A DNA stretch of 32,099 nt from Actinomycetes bacterium (GCA_021802965.1 JAJZQZ010000012.1:1-32099); one strand, 5' to 3'; positions 24,697 to 32,099 are shown, counted from the first letter of the stretch. Notes: generated from the letters alone by a model not told the origin. A program made the numbers and translations.

Positions 24697-24933
24697 ATGA
24701 ACGACACCAAGCTCACCGTCCGCCTCCCCCGGGAAACTCTGGACGAGGCCAAGCGCTACGCCCGCGAGCACGACACCAGTGTGAGCCGGTTGGTCATCAC
24801 GCACCTCGAACACCTGCGGCGCACCGATGACCTGCTGGCCGATGCGCCCATCACGCGGCGGCTGGTAGGGGCGCTCGCTCCCGAAGCCACGATCCAGGAG
24901 TACCGGGACTACCTCGAGCGCAAGTATGCCTAA
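24697..24933 (+). CDS. Ribbon-helix-helix antitoxin (DUF6364/VapB-like)
   Basis: The protein has 78 residues from ATG 24697. The N-terminal RHH domain reads KLTVRLPRETLDEAKRYARE followed by TSVSRLVITHLEHL; the C-terminal tail (IQEYRDYLERKYA) would bind the toxin. No ribosome-binding site is seen. TG-A-TATCGT at 24681-24689 ends 7 nt upstream, so a leaderless start is possible. The stop overlaps the PIN gene by 8 bases. Confidence 0.8.
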   Translation: MNDTKLTVRLPRETLDEAKRYAREHDTSVSRLVITHLEHLRRTDDLLADAPITRRLVGALAPEATIQEYRDYLERKYA

Positions 24934-25354
24934 GGGACCCCGGGTCCTGCTCGACGTCAACGTGATCCTCGACGTGCTCCAACGCCGGGAGCCCTTCCTG
25001 GCCGACTCCGCCTCCGTCATGGCCGCCGTTGAATCGGGCCGGTGCGAAGGTCTCATCGCCGCCCACACCGTTACGACTTTGTTCTACCTCATGACAAAGC
25101 ACGCGTCGGCCACGGTTGCGCGCGTCCACGTTATCGAGCTGCTCCGAGTGCTCAAGGTGGCTCAGGTCGACCAGGGGGTGCTGGAGGAAGCTCTGGCCCT
25201 CCCGTATGCCGATATCGAAGACGCCGTGCAGATGGCAGCCGCCGAGCGCGCCGGTGCCGAGTATCTGGTGACGCGCGACCGGGCTGGGTATTCCGCCGGC
25301 CCGTTGCCTACTCTTGCTCCCGGCGAGTTGCTGCCGCTGTTGGGGGGGGCATAG
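24926..25354 (+). CDS. PIN-domain protein, probable toxin of the RHH antitoxin
   Basis: The protein has 142 residues. It starts VLLDVNVILDVLQRREPF, with the first active-site Asp at residue 10. YADIEDAVQMAAAERAGAEY gives the third acidic site and LVTRDRAGY the fourth. The usual glutamate of the second site is not seen in TVTTLFYLMTK, as in one branch of PIN proteins. The organisation (antitoxin first, 8-base overlap) makes it a type II toxin candidate. Confidence 0.82.
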   Translation: MPKGPRVLLDVNVILDVLQRREPFLADSASVMAAVESGRCEGLIAAHTVTTLFYLMTKHASATVARVHVIELLRVLKVAQVDQGVLEEALALPYADIEDAVQMAAAERAGAEYLVTRDRAGYSAGPLPTLAPGELLPLLGGA

Positions 25355-25450
25355 AGGTACGGTAGAACCTGGAACCCCTCAACGGCCGCTGCTGTTCGGA
25401 GCCGCTTGTCCAGGCACGCATAGGAATACCTTCGGGACAACGCACTCCCG

Positions 25451-26620
25451 TCACTCCTCCCGCCACACCACCCGGCGCACGTAGTCGGTGTAGGAGAGGA
25501 TGATGCGCACCACCTTCTCGGAGACCGCCGGGGCGTCGTAGTCGCGCACCATCGGCAGCAGGCGATCGCCGCCGCCGCCCCCGCCCGAGCCGCCGGCATC
25601 GCCCGACCGACCCGATGCCCGCGCGCCCGCAAGCACCGTCAAGGCTTCGGAGATGCGCTCCCAGCTCAAGCCGGTCATCATGACCGCGCCTTCCTCCATG
25701 CCTTCGGGCCGCTCGTGGGCCTCGCGGATGTTCAGAGCGGGGAAGTCCAGGATCGACGACTCCTCGGTGATGGTGCCCGAATCGGAGAGCGTGGCCTGCG
25801 CGTGCAGCTGCAGGTGTACATAGTCGGTGAACGCCAGCGGCTTCAGCAATCGCACGCCGCTCTCGGGGCCGAACTCCACCCCTTCGGCCTCCAGCCGCTT
25901 CCGCGTGCGCGGGTGCGTGGAGACGATCACCGGCAGCCGGTGCTCGGCCGGCAGGCGCCGCAGCAGCTCCACCAGCTGGGGGAAGAGCCGGGGCGAGTCG
26001 ACGTTCTCCTCCCGGTGGCAGCTCACCAGGTAGAAGCGGCCCGCCGTGAACTCGAGTCGCGAGAGGATGTCGGAGGCGTCGATCTTCGGCCGGTAGTAGT
26101 GCAGCACCTCGTACATGGGGCTGCCCGTCTTGACGATGCGGTCGGCGGGGAGCCCTTCGGCCAGCAGATACGAGCGGGAGATATCGCTGTAGGGCATGTT
26201 GATGTCGGCGATGTGGTCGACGATCTTGCGGTTGATCTCTTCGGGGACGCGCTCGTCGAAGCACCGGTTGCCAGCCTCCATGTGGAACACCGGGATCCGC
26301 CGGCGCTTAGCCGCGATGGCCGCCAGGCAACTGTTGGTGTCGCCCAGGATGAGCACCGCGTCGGGCCGGATCTCGGCCAGCACAGCGTCGGAACGGGCGA
26401 TGACCTGGCCGATGGTCTCGGCGGCCGTGCCGCCCGCGGCGTCCAGGTAGTGGTCGGGTGGGCGCAGGCCGAGGTCGTCGAAGAAGATCTGGTTCAGCTC
26501 GTAGTCGTAGTTCTGACCGGTGTGGACGAGCACGTGCTCGAACGAGCGGTCCAGGGCCGCGAGCACCCGCGAGAGCCGGATGATCTCCGGCCGCGTCCCC
26601 ACGATGGTGGCCACCTTCAT
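25451..26620 (-). CDS. fnlC: UDP-2-acetamido-2,6-dideoxy-L-talose 2-epimerase (FnlC/CapG)
   Basis: The protein has 389 residues from ATG 26620, preceded by GGAGGAGGGGC and sharing ATGA with fnl[15 protein letters not shown] opens the non-hydrolysing epimerase fold. [35 protein letters not shown] and [19 protein letters not shown] are the FnlC/CapG/WbjD variants of the WecB motifs. It makes UDP-N-acetyl-L-fucosamine in the last step of the pathway. A Gly/Ser/Ala-rich insert lies near residues 332-352 ([10 protein letters not shown]), an odd low-complexity linker not expected in the family. Confidence 0.92.
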   Translation of the reverse strand: MKVATIVGTRPEIIRLSRVLAALDRSFEHVLVHTGQNYDYELNQIFFDDLGLRPPDHYLDAAGGTAAETIGQVIARSDAVLAEIRPDAVLILGDTNSCLAAIAAKRRRIPVFHMEAGNRCFDERVPEEINRKIVDHIADINMPYSDISRSYLLAEGLPADRIVKTGSPMYEVLHYYRPKIDASDILSRLEFTAGRFYLVSCHREENVDSPRLFPQLVELLRRLPAEHRLPVIVSTHPRTRKRLEAEGVEFGPESGVRLLKPLAFTDYVHLQLHAQATLSDSGTITEESSILDFPALNIREAHERPEGMEEGAVMMTGLSWERISEALTVLAGARASGRSGDAGGSGGGGGGDRLLPMVRDYDAPAVSEKVVRIILSYTDYVRRVVWREE

Positions 26621-27756
26621 GCCTGCCCCTCCTCCAGCACCGGGAACGGATACGTGTCGGGATGATCGGGGTCGAACACCTCGTCGGCCCAGAAGAGGGT
26701 CACGAGCTCTCCCCTCCCCACATTCTCGATGCTGTGCGAGAGTCCTGGGGGGATGTCCAGCACCCGGAACATCGAACCGTTCACGCGGTGCTCGATCAAC
26801 GGCCCGCCGCGCACGTCGCGAAAGCGGATGACCGCCTCGCCCTCCACGACCAGGAACTTCTCCGCCTTGGTGTGGTGGTAGTGGTTGCCCCGAGTCACGC
26901 CCGGGACCGTCCGCGACACGAAGAGCTGACCGAAGCCCCGCTGCTTGAGGAACTCCGCCAGCGATCCCCGCGCATCCGCCGACGCACGCAAGGAGTACGC
27001 GAGATCGGAGCCCTCCAGATGAGACAGATAGGTGGCGTACAGTCGGGACACGAGGGGGTCGGAGAACTCGGGCACCATGAGCGTATCGCGACTGCGCGGA
27101 AAGCTCTCGATGCGCCCGGCCACCTCCCCCACGGTCGTCCAGAACACCGGCGCCACCGCGCGGTACTCGAAGCCGGTCGGCGGTTCGTCCAGGCAACGAA
27201 GCAGCGCCGCCACCACGTCGTCGATGTAGACCAGGTTCAGATCGGCGTCCGGATCGTTCACGCTGAGCGGCAGGCCGTGGGCCGCCTGATGGCAGAACGT
27301 GGCCACCGCCGAGTTATAGAACGGGCGCGACCACTTGCCGAAGACGTTGGGCAACCGGAAGACCACGGCCGGGGCGCCGGTCTGCCCCGCCCACAGCTTG
27401 AGAGCCTCCTCGGCCCCCAGCTTGCTTCGCCCGTACGGGTTGTCGAACGTCGCCTGGACGGAGGACGTGAAGACCACCAGTGGTTTCCGGTCCGCATCGG
27501 CAAGGGTGCGACAGATGTCGCCCGTGAGGCCGGCGTTGCCGCTCTGGAACTCGTCCAGCGACTGGGGGCGGTTCACCCCCGCGAGGTGGATCACCGCATC
27601 GGCGGAGAGCAGAGCCTCGTGCTGATCTTCGGCAGAGGCGCCTACGTCGACGCCGACCACACTCGTCCCGGGGCGACGGAGCAGCGCCTCGACCACGTGC
27701 CGCCCCATGAATCCCTCCGACCCGGTGACGGCGACGGTCAGGCTGGCTGGAGTCAC
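26617..27756 (-). CDS. fnlB: UDP-2-acetamido-2,6-dideoxy-hexulose reductase (FnlB/CapF), SDR-cupin fusion
   Basis: The protein has 379 residues from GTG 27756. The N-terminal SDR domain has [15 protein letters not shown] and Y108-x3-K112 ([12 protein letters not shown]). The C-terminal cupin (about 275-379) carries [19 protein letters not shown] and H341, the likely metal ligands. This fusion is specific to CapF/FnlB/WbjC, where the cupin epimerises C3 and the SDR reduces C4. The gene is three bases after fnlA and overlaps fnlC, so the three are translated together. Confidence 0.92.
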   Translation of the reverse strand: MTPASLTVAVTGSEGFMGRHVVEALLRRPGTSVVGVDVGASAEDQHEALLSADAVIHLAGVNRPQSLDEFQSGNAGLTGDICRTLADADRKPLVVFTSSVQATFDNPYGRSKLGAEEALKLWAGQTGAPAVVFRLPNVFGKWSRPFYNSAVATFCHQAAHGLPLSVNDPDADLNLVYIDDVVAALLRCLDEPPTGFEYRAVAPVFWTTVGEVAGRIESFPRSRDTLMVPEFSDPLVSRLYATYLSHLEGSDLAYSLRASADARGSLAEFLKQRGFGQLFVSRTVPGVTRGNHYHHTKAEKFLVVEGEAVIRFRDVRGGPLIEHRVNGSMFRVLDIPPGLSHSIENVGRGELVTLFWADEVFDPDHPDTYPFPVLEEGQA

Positions 27757-27759
27757 GCG

Positions 27760-28800
27760 CTACTCCGCGCGAAGGGTCGAATCGAGAGGCGGGAGTCCCA
27801 GGTCCTGGCGGATGAAGCCCACACAGAGCAGCAGTTCGGCCATCTGGTCGACGTCCAGCCGCTGGGCGTTGTGGGAGTGGAAGTCCTCCAGCACCGAGAT
27901 GTCGGGCCGGCCCTCGACGTAGTACTCGTCGTAGTTCAGATCGCGGTTGTCGGCCACGACCCGGAAGTAGTCGCCCAGATCCTGGGAGCGGGCCATCTCC
28001 TCGCGGGTGAGCAGGGTCTCGTAGACCTTCTCGCCATGCCGAGTGCCGATGATCCTGATCGGGCTGTCGGCCTGATAGAGCTTCTTCATGGCCAGGGCCA
28101 GAGTCTCGATCGTAGCCGCGGGCGCCTTGCGCACAAAGAGGTCGCCCGGCTCGCCGCACTGGAAGGCGTAGACGACCAGCTCCACCGCGTCCTCGATGGA
28201 CATGAGAAAGCGGGTCATGTTGGGGTCGGTGACCGTCAGTGGCTTGCCCTGCTTGATCTGCTCGGCGAAGAGGGGGATCACCGAACCCCGCGAGGCCATG
28301 ACGTTGCCATAGCGTGTGGCGCAGATGGTCAGCCCCTGAGGAGCCGCCACCCGCGCCTTGGCCACGGCCAGCTTCTCCATCATGGCCTTGGAGATGCCCA
28401 TGGCGTTGATGGGGTAGGCGGCCTTGTCTGTGGAGAGGACGATCAGGCGCTCAACCCCCGCCACAACGGCCGCGCTCATGACGTTCTCGGCCCCGATGGC
28501 GTTGGTGAGCAGGGCTTCCATGGGGTAGAACTCGCAGGCCGGCACCTGCTTCAGGGCGGCGGCGTGAAAGACGAAATCCACCCCGGCCAGAGCGTCGCGG
28601 AGGCCCTCAGGACGGCGCACGTCACCGATGTAGAACTTCAGCTTGGGGTCGGCGTACTCCAGCCGCATGTCGTGCTGCTTCTTCTCGTCGCGGCTGAAGA
28701 CGCGGATCTCGGCGATGTCGGTGGCCAGGAAACGGCGCAGGACCGCGTTGCCGAAGGTGCCGGTACCGCCGGTGATGAAGAGCGTCTTGCCGGAGAACAC
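27760..28800 (-). CDS. fnlA: UDP-GlcNAc 4,6-dehydratase/5-epimerase (FnlA/CapE)
   Basis: This 346-residue protein starts on GTG 28800 after a GGGGGG run. The NAD site is FITGGTGTFGNAV. The active site has D125-K126 (STDKAAYP) and Met134-x3-K138 (AMGISK), where the usual Tyr is replaced by Met as in CapE/FlaA1 enzymes. It converts UDP-GlcNAc to the 4-keto-6-deoxy intermediate with inversion at C5, the first step towards UDP-L-FucNAc. It is the first gene of fnlABC. Confidence 0.93.
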   Translation of the reverse strand: MFSGKTLFITGGTGTFGNAVLRRFLATDIAEIRVFSRDEKKQHDMRLEYADPKLKFYIGDVRRPEGLRDALAGVDFVFHAAALKQVPACEFYPMEALLTNAIGAENVMSAAVVAGVERLIVLSTDKAAYPINAMGISKAMMEKLAVAKARVAAPQGLTICATRYGNVMASRGSVIPLFAEQIKQGKPLTVTDPNMTRFLMSIEDAVELVVYAFQCGEPGDLFVRKAPAATIETLALAMKKLYQADSPIRIIGTRHGEKVYETLLTREEMARSQDLGDYFRVVADNRDLNYDEYYVEGRPDISVLEDFHSHNAQRLDVDQMAELLLCVGFIRQDLGLPPLDSTLRAE

Positions 28801-28947
28801 GTGACCCCCCGTTCAGTGGCCGAGAGCTTCGCGGCGTCCGGCCGGTGCCGAGGGCGATTCTATCACCGGGGCGGAGCGGGGCCGCCAGGGCCGAATTGAC
28901 GCCTTGGCCGCCGACCTGAGGCGGCAACCCGCCGGACAAGAGTCATG

Positions 28948-28953
28948 TATAGT
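28948..28953 (+). promoter_or_regulatory. Possible -10 element of the Phd-like/PIN module
   Basis: TATAGT lies 53 bp before ATG 29007, which has its own GCGAGGTG ribosome-binding site. No good -35 is present. Confidence 0.3.
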
Positions 28954-29006
28954 TAGTTCGTACAGATGTCGTCAGAACGGCGACAACCAAACAGCGAGGT
29001 GACGCC

Positions 29007-29306
29007 ATGAAGACTATCCCCCTGCGGGATTTCCAGCGCGAAGGAGTGAAGGCGCTGGGCGCTGGGTCTTCAACCGAGCCGCTGCTGCTCACCGGCCGCG
29101 ATCGGGAGTTCGTCCTGTTTCAGGTGTCTGCCGACAATCGGACCGCGGTGCTGGACCTTGCCGAGGGTATCGCAGCCGTCTTGGCCTTGCGGGAGGATCA
29201 GGACCGGTCTGTGGAGGCCGGCTTGGATCGACTCTCCACCGAGGACATCGAGGCCGAGATCCGGGATGCGCGGCAGACCATCAGGAGCCGGAAGCGCTCC
29301 GCGTGA
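29007..29306 (+). CDS. Probable antitoxin (Phd-like) of a COG1569-type PIN toxin
   Basis: The protein has 99 residues. The N-terminus (MKTIPLRDFQREGVKALGAG, then EPLLLTGRDREFVLFQVS) resembles Phd/YefM-type antitoxins, and the C-terminal half is acidic and helical (LSTEDIEAEIRDARQTIRS). Family assignment is tentative. The start has a clear ribosome-binding site. The stop overlaps the PIN gene in a GTGA junction, the usual antitoxin-toxin arrangement. Confidence 0.75.
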   Translation: MKTIPLRDFQREGVKALGAGSSTEPLLLTGRDREFVLFQVSADNRTAVLDLAEGIAAVLALREDQDRSVEAGLDRLSTEDIEAEIRDARQTIRSRKRSA

Positions 29307-29716
29307 GTCAAGCCGTCGTCCTGGATACCAACATGCTGGTCTCGGCGGCCCTGAAGCCCGGAAGCGACATCGCCCGCATCCTGGAGCGGGTCTTGCTTCG
29401 GCAGACGCCGGTGTATCTGTGCCCCTCCATCGTGGCGGAATATCAGGAGGTGTTGACCCGACCGAAACTCAGGCCCCGGGGCCTCCCTCCCGCTTGGCTT
29501 CCCCGACTGCTCCAGGTCGCCTTTCATCAGCCGGAACCCGCTCCCTGGCCACTGAAGGGTCCGGATCCAGATGACCTGGTGTTCCTCGCCCTGGCGAAGG
29601 CGAACGGGGCGGTGGTGGTAACAGGGAACCGGGCCCATTTCCCGACGGAGATCCGCGATGGTGTGAAGGTCCTGAGTCCCCAGGAATACGCGGAACGTCG
29701 CATGGCAGGAGAATGA
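29303..29716 (+). CDS. PIN-domain toxin, COG1569-like
   Basis: The protein has 137 residues from GTG 29303 in the GTGA overlap. Active-site residues are D8 (VVLDTNMLVSA), E46 (IVAEYQEVL) and D90/D91 (PDPDDLVFL). The last motif is VTGNRAHFPTEI, with Asn in place of Asp, a common variant in this branch. A 34-codon copy of its C-terminus lies at 31401-31502. Confidence 0.85.
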   Translation: MSQAVVLDTNMLVSAALKPGSDIARILERVLLRQTPVYLCPSIVAEYQEVLTRPKLRPRGLPPAWLPRLLQVAFHQPEPAPWPLKGPDPDDLVFLALAKANGAVVVTGNRAHFPTEIRDGVKVLSPQEYAERRMAGE

Positions 29717-29763
29717 GGTCGTCGTGCAAACTCAGGGGCAGGTGCGATGAGCGGGCCATCCTC

Positions 29764-29970
29764 TCAGGCGACGACCTTCTCCATTTGAAGAAACGACACC
29801 TCGGAGATATTCGCCTTCTCCTTCGCATGTTCAACGGTCATGCTGACCAGGTTGCCCATCTTGTCCAGGTCTAGATAGATATCTTCAGAAACCTCTTTCG
29901 TTTCCTCAACCGCACCGTCCGAAAACTCAATGAGTGCAGTGTCGGTGTCGGGAAAGTACATGATCTTCAT
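29764..29970 (-). CDS. DUF2283 family protein
   Basis: The protein has 68 residues. The domain is short and recognisable: MKIMYFPDTDTALIEFSDGA, then EETKEVSEDIYLDLDKMGNL and ISEVSFLQME. AGGAAGGAG, embedded in the end of the upstream gene, forms the ribosome-binding site six bases before ATG 29970. DUF2283 proteins are uncharacterised but often sit beside a small basic partner, as here, and are suspected antitoxins. Confidence 0.85.
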   Translation of the reverse strand: MKIMYFPDTDTALIEFSDGAVEETKEVSEDIYLDLDKMGNLVSMTVEHAKEKANISEVSFLQMEKVVA

Positions 29971-29973
29971 GAC

Positions 29974-30213
29974 CTACTCCTTCCTGAAGCCTCTGTCGAA
30001 GAAGGCGTTGTGCACGGTCTCCTCGTCCTCCAGTAGGACTACTCGCAGATATTTGTGCGCAGCCTCCACCCATATCCAGTGCCTAATCCTTCCGTCGCTT
30101 TGCTTCTCACTCCTGATAGGGCGTGCTATGGCGTCGGCTATCCATTCGTCCATTATGGCTGCCCGGTCCGGGCGGTTTCGAGTGAACAGGAAGTACTGCG
30201 TGCACTTGAGCAA
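29974..30213 (-). CDS. Small DUF2283-partner protein (possible toxin)
   Basis: The protein has 79 residues from TTG 30213, with GGAGG 12 bases upstream; the frame is open further upstream, but that part has no protein-like character. Motifs are YFLFTRNRPDRAAIMDEWI, SDGRIRHWIWVEAAHKYLRV and VLLEDEETVHNAFFDRGF. I recall the same RNRPDR and NAFFDR pattern next to DUF2283 genes elsewhere. Size, basic charge and a 3-bp gap to DUF2283 fit a TA pair, but no activity is known to me. Confidence 0.7.
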   Translation of the reverse strand: MLKCTQYFLFTRNRPDRAAIMDEWIADAIARPIRSEKQSDGRIRHWIWVEAAHKYLRVVLLEDEETVHNAFFDRGFRKE

Positions 30214-30607
30214 GAGAGTCTCGAACCTCCGTGCGTTTGTTCCCGCGCCCGGGCTGTTTGCCCAGGTCGATGATAGCGCAGACCCATGGACGGAGCTGAC
30301 GTCCGATCTCCCGCGCGAACCTGGACGGCATGCGCGCCAACCAAGCTGACCGCGGGCGGTTGCCAAGGGAACCGCTCGCGCGAGTGGTGGTCGTGGTCGA
30401 TGGCCGGATCAGACGGCGAACACCCCTGAGGCTTTTTGAACCCTACCATAGGGAACATACCGCGCGGGTCGTGGCTTCACTTTTTGGATGGGCATACGCG
30501 GGCACACCCGCGAACGGCAACCCGCTGGTCCGGAGAGAAGCTACGGCAGCGCATCGGCGAAGTCCGTTCCGACTCCCCGGATTCACAGAGATGGGGGAGT
30601 CGAGGGG
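30214..30607. other. 394-bp gap without a supported gene
   Basis: Several open frames cross this stretch, but none has a family motif, and they overlap each other in all frames. It contains the promoter region of the 29974 gene and the end of the PIN gene at 30608. I see no clear repeat or hairpin. Confidence 0.4.
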
Positions 30608-31045
30608 TCAGCCGGCGGCGAAGGGATCCTTCACCGTCAGCGCGTCGAACTCCCGACCGTGCTGGAGGTCCTGCGAGTAGAGGGTGCGGCACCCCGCCTC
30701 CAGAGCGGCGGCCACGATGAGGCTGTCGTAGAAGCTGTATCCGGAGCGCTCCTGCACGTCGAGAGCGCGGAGGTAGAGGGCAACGGTGGGCGATACACGC
30801 CACAGCGGAGCCAGGACCTGCTCCACGTAGGCCCGGCAGTCGCCAAGACTCAAGGGCACGCTGAACTTCCGCGTGGCCACGTTCAGGAGCTCCTGGACAA
30901 CCTGGTGGCTCACAACCCCCAGGCGCGTGGTCAGCGCCAGCTCGACCAACTCGCGGGCCTGAGCCTGCTGGACCGGCGAGGTCTCATCGAACGTATAGAC
31001 GAAGATGTTCGTGTCCAGGAAGAACCGGGCGGGACTACCGGGCAT
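30608..31045 (-). CDS. PIN-domain ribonuclease toxin (VapC-like)
   Basis: The protein has 145 residues from ATG 31045, chosen because it overlaps the antitoxin stop by 11 bases and the domain begins at once (ARFFLDTNIFVYTFDE). The acidic quartet is D11, E52 (VVQELLNV), D107 (SFYDSLIV) and D126 (LYSQDLQHG), complete for a PIN nuclease. Confidence 0.87.
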   Translation of the reverse strand: MPGSPARFFLDTNIFVYTFDETSPVQQAQARELVELALTTRLGVVSHQVVQELLNVATRKFSVPLSLGDCRAYVEQVLAPLWRVSPTVALYLRALDVQERSGYSFYDSLIVAAALEAGCRTLYSQDLQHGREFDALTVKDPFAAG

Positions 31046-31256
31046 TGAGTTCCTCTCGGGTGAAACGCCGGCCGGGGTGCGCATATGCGAGCCGTGCCAT
31101 AAGTTCGTGGTATCCGTGGGCCGCCCGCTCCTGCTGCACGAAAGCCGCAAGCCACAGGCGGAACTCAGCGTTCAGCGTGGTGCCGTGCCGTTCGGCCTCT
31201 TCGCGCGCGCGGGCGATGAGCTGCTCCTCCGCACTCAGGGTTATGTTCTTCAGCAT
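31035..31256 (-). CDS. Ribbon-helix-helix VapB-type antitoxin
   Basis: The protein has 73 residues, with GGAG seven bases before ATG 31256. The RHH core is MLKNITLSAEEQLIARARE followed by TTLNAEFRLWLAAF. The tail ending RRFTREELNAR would bind the PIN toxin encoded by the overlapping gene. A near-perfect inverted repeat covers the promoter. Confidence 0.83.
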   Translation of the reverse strand: MLKNITLSAEEQLIARAREEAERHGTTLNAEFRLWLAAFVQQERAAHGYHELMARLAYAHPGRRFTREELNAR

Positions 31257-31314
31257 GGGTGGTCTCCGATCTTCGCTTTCTGGTGGCAGTTCCCAGTTCT
31301 GGCGACAGGCCGAT

Positions 31315-31335
31315 TGTACACTATGCTAGTGCACA
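31315..31335. promoter_or_regulatory. Inverted-repeat operator over the VapB promoter
   Basis: TGTACACTA (31315-31323) and TAGTGCACA (31327-31335) are inverted arms with one mismatch and a 3-bp centre. On the minus strand TACAAT (31318-31313), a good -10, overlaps one arm, as expected for autorepression by the RHH antitoxin. Confidence 0.5.
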
Positions 31336-31400
31336 CGCTGTGGAATCGTGTGTGCCGCGGACGACCGCGGGGCCTCTCCCCGTGGCTTCCCTGACCAGGG

Positions 31401-31502
31401 GTGGTGGTGGCGACAAAGACCCAAGCGCGTTTCCCAACGGAGATCCGCGACGGGGTGAACGTCATGAGCCCGCTTGAGTATGCGGAACGGATCCCGGAAT
31501 AG
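31401..31502 (+). pseudogene. 3' fragment of a COG1569-type PIN toxin gene
   Basis: The 33 codons before TAG 31502 read VVVATKTQARFPTEIRDG and then VNVMSPLEYAERIPE. They match the C-terminus of the intact PIN toxin at 29303-29716 (VVVTGNRAHFPTEIRDG, VKVLSPQEYAER), also at nucleotide level. No upstream PIN residues are present, so it is the scar of a lost module. Confidence 0.75.
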
Positions 31503-31517
31503 GGGATGACTGCGCGG

Positions 31518-32099
31518 CTACGCGTGGGGCACACCAGGGTCGAAGATCTGCGCGGCGGTGATCGCCAGGACGTTCGGCGGCACATCCGTGACCTCCTCGC
31601 GGGCGCACAGGGCGAAGATCAGGTCGCTCCGGCGCTTGGGCAGGAGGTGCGCTTTGTGCTCCAGGTCATGCAGGAGCCGACGACCGGCGACCCGCCGGGC
31701 CCATTTCGCCTCTCCCACGAGCGCGGCTTCCCGGGAACGCCCGGCGAGCGCCACCGCGTCGATCTCGGTCGAGCTGTCGGAGGTCCACCAGGGACCTATC
31801 GCCACGATATCCGGGGGGAGTCCGCCCGTCACCGCCAATCGCCGCAGATGCCAACGAAAGGCCTCCTCCCAGGGTCGCCCCATCGTCTCATCCAGACCCT
31901 GCTCCAGCACCGAGGCCACCGATGCCCCCAAGCCGCGCTCGATCTCCGCGCGGTGGCGGTCCACCGTCCCCAGCCAGAAGGAAAGGTAGTTGTCGGCGAT
32001 GCGGTAGACGCGCCTGCGGGTTCGGGAGAGTTCCTCGGTCACCGGAACCAACCGTTCCACGAGGCGCAGCTCGACCAGTCGTTCGAGAGTGCGAGCCGG
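31518..32099 (-). CDS. DUF234-domain ATPase, C-terminal part (5' end outside window)
   Basis: The frame runs off the right edge, so only the last 193 or so residues are seen. LERLVELRLVERLVPVTEEL resembles the winged-helix region, and RRVYRIADNYLSFWLGTVDRH starts DUF234. The domain continues with GLPPDIVAIGPWWTSDSSTE and EIDAVALAGRSREAALVGEA, whose E-I-D...E-x-K pattern recalls a restriction-like nuclease fold. Full-length members carry an N-terminal AAA ATPase domain. Function unknown. Confidence 0.82.
   Translation of the reverse strand, partial: PARTLERLVELRLVERLVPVTEELSRTRRRVYRIADNYLSFWLGTVDRHRAEIERGLGASVASVLEQGLDETMGRPWEEAFRWHLRRLAVTGGLPPDIVAIGPWWTSDSSTEIDAVALAGRSREAALVGEAKWARRVAGRRLLHDLEHKAHLLPKRRSDLIFALCAREEVTDVPPNVLAITAAQIFDPGVPHA

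Noticed and set aside
26662-28899. 745-codon plus-strand open frame
   Set aside because: It lies exactly antisense to fnlB and fnlA, which have full family motifs. Its product is His/Leu/Gly/Val-rich without any domain, as expected opposite GC-rich codons.
30107-30340. 77-codon minus-strand frame overlapping the DUF2283-partner gene
   Set aside because: Part of it looks protein-like (FAREIGRQLRPWVCAIIDLG), but it overlaps the better-supported 29974-30213 gene in another frame and has no family match.

Overview
This is a 32 kb piece of a high-GC bacterial chromosome. It looks like a cell-envelope polysaccharide locus next to a region crowded with toxin-antitoxin (TA) modules. Genes are dense, many start on GTG or TTG, and neighbours often share 4-nt GTGA/ATGA stop-start overlaps. 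There is no rRNA, tRNA, CRISPR array or recognisable transposase. The zinc-ribbon/DUF4282 protein and the general style suggest Actinomycetota or another high-GC uncultured lineage, but I cannot assign a phylum from this window alone.

Layout. (1) 1-2913: the 3' end of an O-antigen ligase/Wzy-type gene, a small conserved-looking protein, a convergent zinc-ribbon/DUF4282 membrane protein and a two-TM SPFH/band-7 protein, with two clear GC hairpins. (2) 3002-8237: a variable glycan region with three GT4-like glycosyltransferases, a GNAT acetyltransferase and two empty gaps of about 450 bp. Base composition falls to about 39% GC (hand count) inside one glycosyltransferase, which suggests horizontal transfer. 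(3) 8269-13938: a Wzx-type flippase coupled to a WbdD-like methyltransferase, divergent from a tightly overlapped per-rmd-gmd operon that would make GDP-perosamine and GDP-D-rhamnose. (4) 13962-16936: a small unknown protein, a VanZ-family protein and an ABC exporter in one minus-strand operon. (5) 17038-25354: MazEF, a nucleotide-sugar dehydrogenase with an unusual insert, a frameshifted S26-like peptidase, a DUF5674 gene coupled to a small helical protein, RES-Xre, PqqD plus a radical SAM/SPASM enzyme, AbrB-PIN, a decayed second SPASM protein and RHH-PIN. (6) 25451-28800: fnlC, fnlB and fnlA (capG/F/E) for UDP-N-acetyl-L-fucosamine. (7) 29007-32099: further TA-like modules (Phd-like/PIN, DUF2283 with a partner, RHH-PIN), a 3' scrap of a PIN toxin gene, and the C-terminal part of a DUF234 ATPase that runs off the window.

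How it fits together. The window encodes precursors for 6-deoxy-D-mannose-type sugars (D-rhamnose, perosamine), L-FucNAc and probably a uronic acid, together with transferases, a flippase, a polymerase/ligase end and a methyltransferase that could cap or modify the chain. This is a near-complete Wzx/Wzy-style polysaccharide pathway. The TA modules and gene fragments between the sugar blocks suggest repeated insertion and loss at this locus. The least explained elements are the DUF5674 bicistron, the PqqD/SPASM island with no visible precursor peptide, and the DUF2283 pair.
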